Shown here: positions 53,498-57,253 of the stretch, in pieces
Layout of the letters: each line of letters opens with the position of its first letter
Numbering within the stretch: position 1 is the stretch's first letter
Source: Alphaproteobacteria bacterium
GTDB lineage: Bacteria; Pseudomonadota; Alphaproteobacteria; Rhizobiales; JAKIUO01
Assembly (NCBI GenBank): GCA_024280475.1
Contig: JAJRQA010000246.1
Span: forward strand, 1 to 57,253
DNA length: 57,253 bases
Direction: 5' to 3'
Program-made: the position numbers and the translations under genes
Notes under the pieces: model-generated
Database searches by the model: none
Told to the model about the DNA's origin: nothing
What the model saw: only the letters and a program-made list of their open reading frames with translations

Positions 53498-56344
53498 TTA
53501 ATTCAACGGCACGGTGAGTTTGACGCTGCCGCCATAGGCCTCCAGAGTATCATCGCCGATGCCGTCATAATGACCTTCTCCACTGAGCAGCCAGCCATTA
53601 TTGAACTGGGTACTGATCCCCGCCCCGATACTGGCACGAAAATCATTATCCGAACCAGATGCGAGGCCAGTGTTAAGATCAATGGTTTGGGCTTTCTCGA
53701 AATCCCAGATGCCTTTGATACCGATATGGGGGCTGATCACGGTGCCATTACCAGCGGTATAGCTAGTGCTCACTTCGGGGCCAAAAGTCAGGCGGCCAAG
53801 TGAGACCGTCTGTGCTATAATATTATTACCAATACCATCCATGTAGGCCTTTTGCGTCTCTTCGAAATAGCTCACCCCGACATGAGGCGAAAAGCGCCAG
53901 CCGCTCAGGTTAAAATCGCCGGTCAGAGTGCCGCTGACAAGCCAGCGTGTGGTATCAAAACTGTCTTCATAGGTACCAAGCGGAGAAATCGTATTGTTGG
54001 ATTGCCCATAGGCAGCACGCCCATCGAACAACAGGTTTTTGCCTAGCCTGGTCACCAGATAAGGCCCGGCTATCCAGCCTTTGCCATCGGTTGTAAAACT
54101 ATTGGTGGGGTCTTTTTCATCCGACCAGTCAAACTGCGCCAATACGCCAATCAATGTAGTGTCAGACAAATGATAATCGGCGCCAACAAACAACAGGCCA
54201 AGATCCGATTTACGACGGTCACTTTTGGCATGATCAAGACTGCCCTTGACCCAGACATCAAACCCAGGTTGCAGGCCCGTATTATATTGCGAGAGCAGGC
54301 TCTGCTCTCCAAGCGCCATCATCTCGCCAAGCTCACGCCGTTGCGCCTCCTTGCGAGCATTTCCCGACCCAATCACCTGACGCAGGCTGGTGGAGAATGC
54401 CAGTTTGGTATTGTCGAGTGTACCACTACCGCTCAAGCCAATCGGACTAAAGCCGGTTGCGCCCTCAAAACCGTTGCCGCCGCTGCGGCGTAGCCTTGAA
54501 GCAATATCGGGGGTGCCGCTGATGATCCGATCGACGCGGCGCGAGACAAAATTAGAGACAATGGCTTTGGTCCTGGTAACGACTTTATCGCCACTGATGG
54601 CAAAGCTTTGAACCACATCAGCAGCAACGACGAAATTGGCGTCTCCGGCTTGCGAAGCCGTAACAGAGCATGTGCCGACAGAAACGAATGTGACGGTGCT
54701 GCCAGAAACGGTACAGACCGGAGTGGTTGTTGAAGCAAAACTTACCGCAAGACCGGAGCTGGCTGTGGCTGATACACCGACACTTCCTGCTGTGAAATCA
54801 GTATTAGCCGGGCCACTAAAGCTGATGACATTTGCGCCCTGACCATTGGTCAACGCGAAGATAACGTCCGTTAGACCAGCAGAGCTGGCCGTTACATTAT
54901 AGCTGCCTCCCGTGCCGTTGGCGGTGGCGGTGATAGAAACCTGCCCATTTGCGTCCGTTGTGCCTGATGCGGCGGACAGGGTTACGCTGGCCCCAGAACC
55001 CGGCACGGCAAAATTAACAGTGACACCGGGAACCGCATTGCCGTTGACATCGGTTACTGTTGCCACAATAGGGTTGGCGAAGGCGGTGCTGATCGTTGTG
55101 CTTTGGCCGCTCCCAGACGTTGCAGCCAGTCCTGTGGCTGGGCCAATAATGGTAAAGCTGGTGACGCTGAGCGGAGCCGAAGCATTGCCCGCCACATCGG
55201 TGACGGTGACCGTGCAATTGGAATGCGTGCCTGCTGCCAGTGCATTGAAGGTGATTGTGTTACTGCCAGATACAGCTGTTGTCGCGACAAGACCGCAATT
55301 GCCACCAACTGTGATGGGACCGGCTTCATCCGAGCTGAAGGTATAGTCCGGTGTCGTGTCATTGGCAGGCGTTGGCACGGTGGTGACTTGCGCCAGCGTT
55401 GGCGCGATTTCGTCCACATCCGTTACTGTCACTGCTATGTCCTGCACATCGGTGAGACCGCCGCTGTCAGTAACGGTGACCTGCACATCATAGACATTGT
55501 TAACGCCGCTGTCGGTCGGGATCTCGAAGTCTGGCGCGGTGTTGAAGGTCAGTACGCCGGTGGAAGCGATGATACCAAACTTGCCCTGATCTACCCCACC
55601 GGAGAGGGTGTAGCTCAGGCCCGAGCTTTCGCTGTCATTGTCATCCGTGGTTTGAACATCCGTGACCGCCGTCTGGTTTTCGGCTACAGAGATGGCTGCC
55701 GTTGCTCCGCCGGAGATAACCGGGGCGGTGTTAGGATTGACCACTGTAGTTAAAGCCGCGACAACGAATGTTTTCCCCCCGGCTGCAACTTCAAATGTTG
55801 CGCTTCGCGCTCCTTTTACTGAATCATCGTAAGTTATAGTGTGCGCGCCCTCTGGCAATAGCGTATTGGTGTCGACGATTATGGCTACCCCGTCGAGTTG
55901 GAAGTTGGAATACCGTCCCGCCCCGGAGTTTTCAAAACGCACTTGGATATTTCCACCTGCACCATCGTTCCCTATGACCCAAGCTGTATCATTGGCTAGA
56001 AAAGCCAAACTCAGGTTCACCTGGCCCTGGCAGAGGTCAGTTGCTTCAAGCATCTGAAAAGCTTGTCCAAATCCTGCGGTATTAGTATTGTAAAAGCTGA
56101 TCAGACTGGCAGGACAGACGACGTCCTGCGCTGCGGCCGGAGCAGGCGACGCGAGTGCAGCGATTGATAATGCCAGCGCGACAAGGAGGCGTGGTGAAAA
56201 ACATTTTTGTGGAGATAAGTTAGAAAAGGCCGGTCTGCTAAAAAATTGCAAAGACCAACGCCCACTAAACACCTGATGGATCAATATAAAATACTTACGC
56301 AAAACAAAAAAATCCCAGCCCCCGCTGAGGATTAAACAGGTCAA
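53498..56344 (-). CDS. Autotransporter with cadherin/Ig-like passenger
   Basis: 948 residues from a TTG at 56344. The true start may be a later TTG (56302) or GTG (56272), because there is no Met before the signal peptide core LLVALALSIAALASPAPAAA (end near residue 72). The passenger has a Cys-pair domain with a galactose-binding-like look (about 75-195). A cadherin-like domain (about 205-310, SGGVDQGKFGIIASTGVLTF) and Ig-like domains (about 310-600) follow, one with the Big_1 pattern TVTDVNGNAVPGVTVNFAVP. A linker and an autotransporter beta-barrel domain (about 690-948) complete it. It ends KLTVPLN, so the final residue is not the usual aromatic. It is probably an outer-membrane adhesin. 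Confidence 0.85.
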   Translation of the reverse strand: MTCLILSGGWDFFVLRKYFILIHQVFSGRWSLQFFSRPAFSNLSPQKCFSPRLLVALALSIAALASPAPAAAQDVVCPASLISFYNTNTAGFGQAFQMLEATDLCQGQVNLSLAFLANDTAWVIGNDGAGGNIQVRFENSGAGRYSNFQLDGVAIIVDTNTLLPEGAHTITYDDSVKGARSATFEVAAGGKTFVVAALTTVVNPNTAPVISGGATAAISVAENQTAVTDVQTTDDNDSESSGLSYTLSGGVDQGKFGIIASTGVLTFNTAPDFEIPTDSGVNNVYDVQVTVTDSGGLTDVQDIAVTVTDVDEIAPTLAQVTTVPTPANDTTPDYTFSSDEAGPITVGGNCGLVATTAVSGSNTITFNALAAGTHSNCTVTVTDVAGNASAPLSVTSFTIIGPATGLAATSGSGQSTTISTAFANPIVATVTDVNGNAVPGVTVNFAVPGSGASVTLSAASGTTDANGQVSITATANGTGGSYNVTASSAGLTDVIFALTNGQGANVISFSGPANTDFTAGSVGVSATASSGLAVSFASTTTPVCTVSGSTVTFVSVGTCSVTASQAGDANFVVAADVVQSFAISGDKVVTRTKAIVSNFVSRRVDRIISGTPDIASRLRRSGGNGFEGATGFSPIGLSGSGTLDNTKLAFSTSLRQVIGSGNARKEAQRRELGEMMALGEQSLLSQYNTGLQPGFDVWVKGSLDHAKSDRRKSDLGLLFVGADYHLSDTTLIGVLAQFDWSDEKDPTNSFTTDGKGWIAGPYLVTRLGKNLLFDGRAAYGQSNNTISPLGTYEDSFDTTRWLVSGTLTGDFNLSGWRFSPHVGVSYFEETQKAYMDGIGNNIIAQTVSLGRLTFGPEVSTSYTAGNGTVISPHIGIKGIWDFEKAQTIDLNTGLASGSDNDFRASIGAGISTQFNNGWLLSGEGHYDGIGDDTLEAYGGSVKLTVPLN

Positions 56345-56711
56345 TACAGATCAGTTATTGTTGTTAAAACAGGATGATATCTGCATGACTAAGGCTTTAT
56401 ACATACTCGATAAATCCCCTGCCAACAATGCCCGTAGAACGGATCAGCAGTTTTGTAGGGGGGGGTGAGACATATTTGGTACGGAAAAGGTACAAAAGTA
56501 GCAATATAGTTAGCGGCCGGGGGCTGAAACACCCTGCAATACCCCAATTAACTTCTCCCCACTGACACGCTCACGACGACTAAATGAGAGACTTCCCCCC
56601 CTTCCTCGCGCAGGCGATTGATATTAACAGCACACCTCGCCACTCCCTTGCCAATGGGGATTCACAACAAGCTGCGAATCACTTATGGATAAAGGTTAAG
56701 GGACCTTGAAC
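56345..56711. other. 367-bp divergent region between the autotransporter and flhA
   Basis: No gene, clear repeat or operator is seen. It contains a short direct repeat GGTAC-n8-GGTAC (near 56480) and a run of G at about 56457-56466. It must carry the flhA promoter, for which I can assign no motif. AAGGGACC precedes the flhA start. Confidence 0.35.
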
Positions 56712-57253
56712 ATGAGCGATACATCAGCGGCGGGGCCGCCGGAAATTGCCCCCGATACGCCAAACACACCCGGCCAGAGCCAGGGTGGCGGTGACCCGTT
56801 TGCGGGGATCGGGCGGATGATTCAGGTCTTGCGCAACGGGGATCTGGGGCTGGCCATTGGTGTGATCGTCATTTTGATCGTGCTCATTCTGCCCATGCCG
56901 GCCTTTATTCTTGATCTTCTGCTGGCGGTGTCGATCACCTTTTCCGTGCTCATTTTGATGACGTCTTTGTTCATTCAAAAACCGCTTGAGTTCTCCTCTT
57001 TTCCAACGGTGCTGCTGATCGCCACCATGCTGCGGCTGGCGCTCAATCTCGCCTCTACACGGCTTATTCTGGCCCATGGCCATGAGGGCCCTGCGGCGGC
57101 TGGCAATGTCATTGAGGCATTTGGCCACTTTGTCATGCAGGGCAATTTCATCATTGGCATCATTGTCTTTTCCATATTGGTGATCGTCAATTTCATTGTC
57201 ATCACCAAGGGTTCTGGACGTATCGCCGAGGTCGCGGCGCGCTTTACGCTGGA
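56712..57253 (+). CDS. flhA: Flagellar export apparatus protein FlhA (N-terminal part, cut by window edge)
   Basis: I translated this by hand from the ATG at 56712; 180 residues are present and the frame continues beyond the window. A Pro/Gly-rich polar head (about 35 residues) is followed by [20 protein letters not shown], then [20 protein letters not shown] and [20 protein letters not shown], and ends in the FHIPEP signature [15 protein letters not shown]. FlhA forms the export gate of the flagellar type III secretion system. Flagellar motility fits with the soluble chemoreceptor at 22933. Confidence 0.95.
   Translation, partial: MSDTSAAGPPEIAPDTPNTPGQSQGGGDPFAGIGRMIQVLRNGDLGLAIGVIVILIVLILPMPAFILDLLLAVSITFSVLILMTSLFIQKPLEFSSFPTVLLIATMLRLALNLASTRLILAHGHEGPAAAGNVIEAFGHFVMQGNFIIGIIVFSILVIVNFIVITKGSGRIAEVAARFTL

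Noticed and set aside
1..57253. tRNA, rRNA, CRISPR array, insertion sequence or prophage
   Set aside because: No T-loop-like GGTTCGAATCC stretch, no regularly spaced short repeats, and no transposase, integrase or phage protein was seen.

Overview
The window comes from an alphaproteobacterium, most likely a marine or free-living Hyphomicrobiales/Rhizobiales-type bacterium. The evidence is an overall match of many proteins to alphaproteobacterial families: RamB/ScfR-type XRE regulators, malate synthase G, the MaeB malic enzyme/phosphotransacetylase fusion, RpoH, FNR/FixK, NhaD, a globin-coupled chemotaxis receptor and FlhA. It is ordinary chromosomal DNA of moderate G+C. I see no rRNA, tRNA, CRISPR array, phage or insertion sequence.

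Region 1 (1-12 kb) is a carbon-source sensing and glyoxylate-bypass block. The start of a Tat-exported branched-chain amino-acid-type ABC binding protein (cut by the window edge) faces a four-gene operon. That operon encodes an XRE/ScfR-type regulator with an embedded histidine-kinase-dimerisation-like segment, a single-domain response regulator, a small membrane protein, and a solute-symporter/histidine-kinase fusion. Convergent to it are malate synthase G (glcB) and a second XRE/ScfR regulator in one operon. Divergent from these is a short unknown gene followed by isocitrate lyase (aceA). The two regions upstream of the ScfR genes share clusters of TTTACA/TGTAAA boxes.

Region 2 (12-27 kb) is mixed housekeeping: a DbpA-like RNA helicase with a long Lys-rich tail, a PAS-GGDEF-EAL protein with a decayed GGDEF motif, MutS, MaeB, a GST-like protein with a possible structured leader, a soluble globin-coupled chemotaxis receptor, an NhaD-type antiporter and a c-type cytochrome.

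Region 3 (27-31.5 kb) is the glcDEF glycolate oxidase operon. It makes glyoxylate, the substrate of the malate synthase at the start of the window; MaeB then connects malate to pyruvate. The window therefore holds most of a C2-acid (acetate/glycolate) utilisation route.

Region 4 (31.5-44 kb) has a large secreted Lys/Ala/Pro-rich protein of unknown function, MobB, an FNR/FixK-type regulator, a CAP-domain lipoprotein, several small or exported proteins of unknown function, an EamA exporter, Asd with a repeat-like element after it, a prolyl iminopeptidase and a ceramide-glucosyltransferase-like GT2 enzyme.

Region 5 (44-57 kb) has a leuD-leuB cluster without leuC, a ProX/YbaK deacylase, a DUF2062 protein, a lipid kinase, RpoH, RlmN, a lone Pycsar-type (DUF5706) membrane effector, a chimeric Ig/cadherin autotransporter and the start of flhA.

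The most interesting item is the XRE/ScfR regulator at 806-2368. Its inserted segment (residues about 137-192) carries a His and a nine-residue string identical to the H-box region of the histidine kinase three genes downstream.
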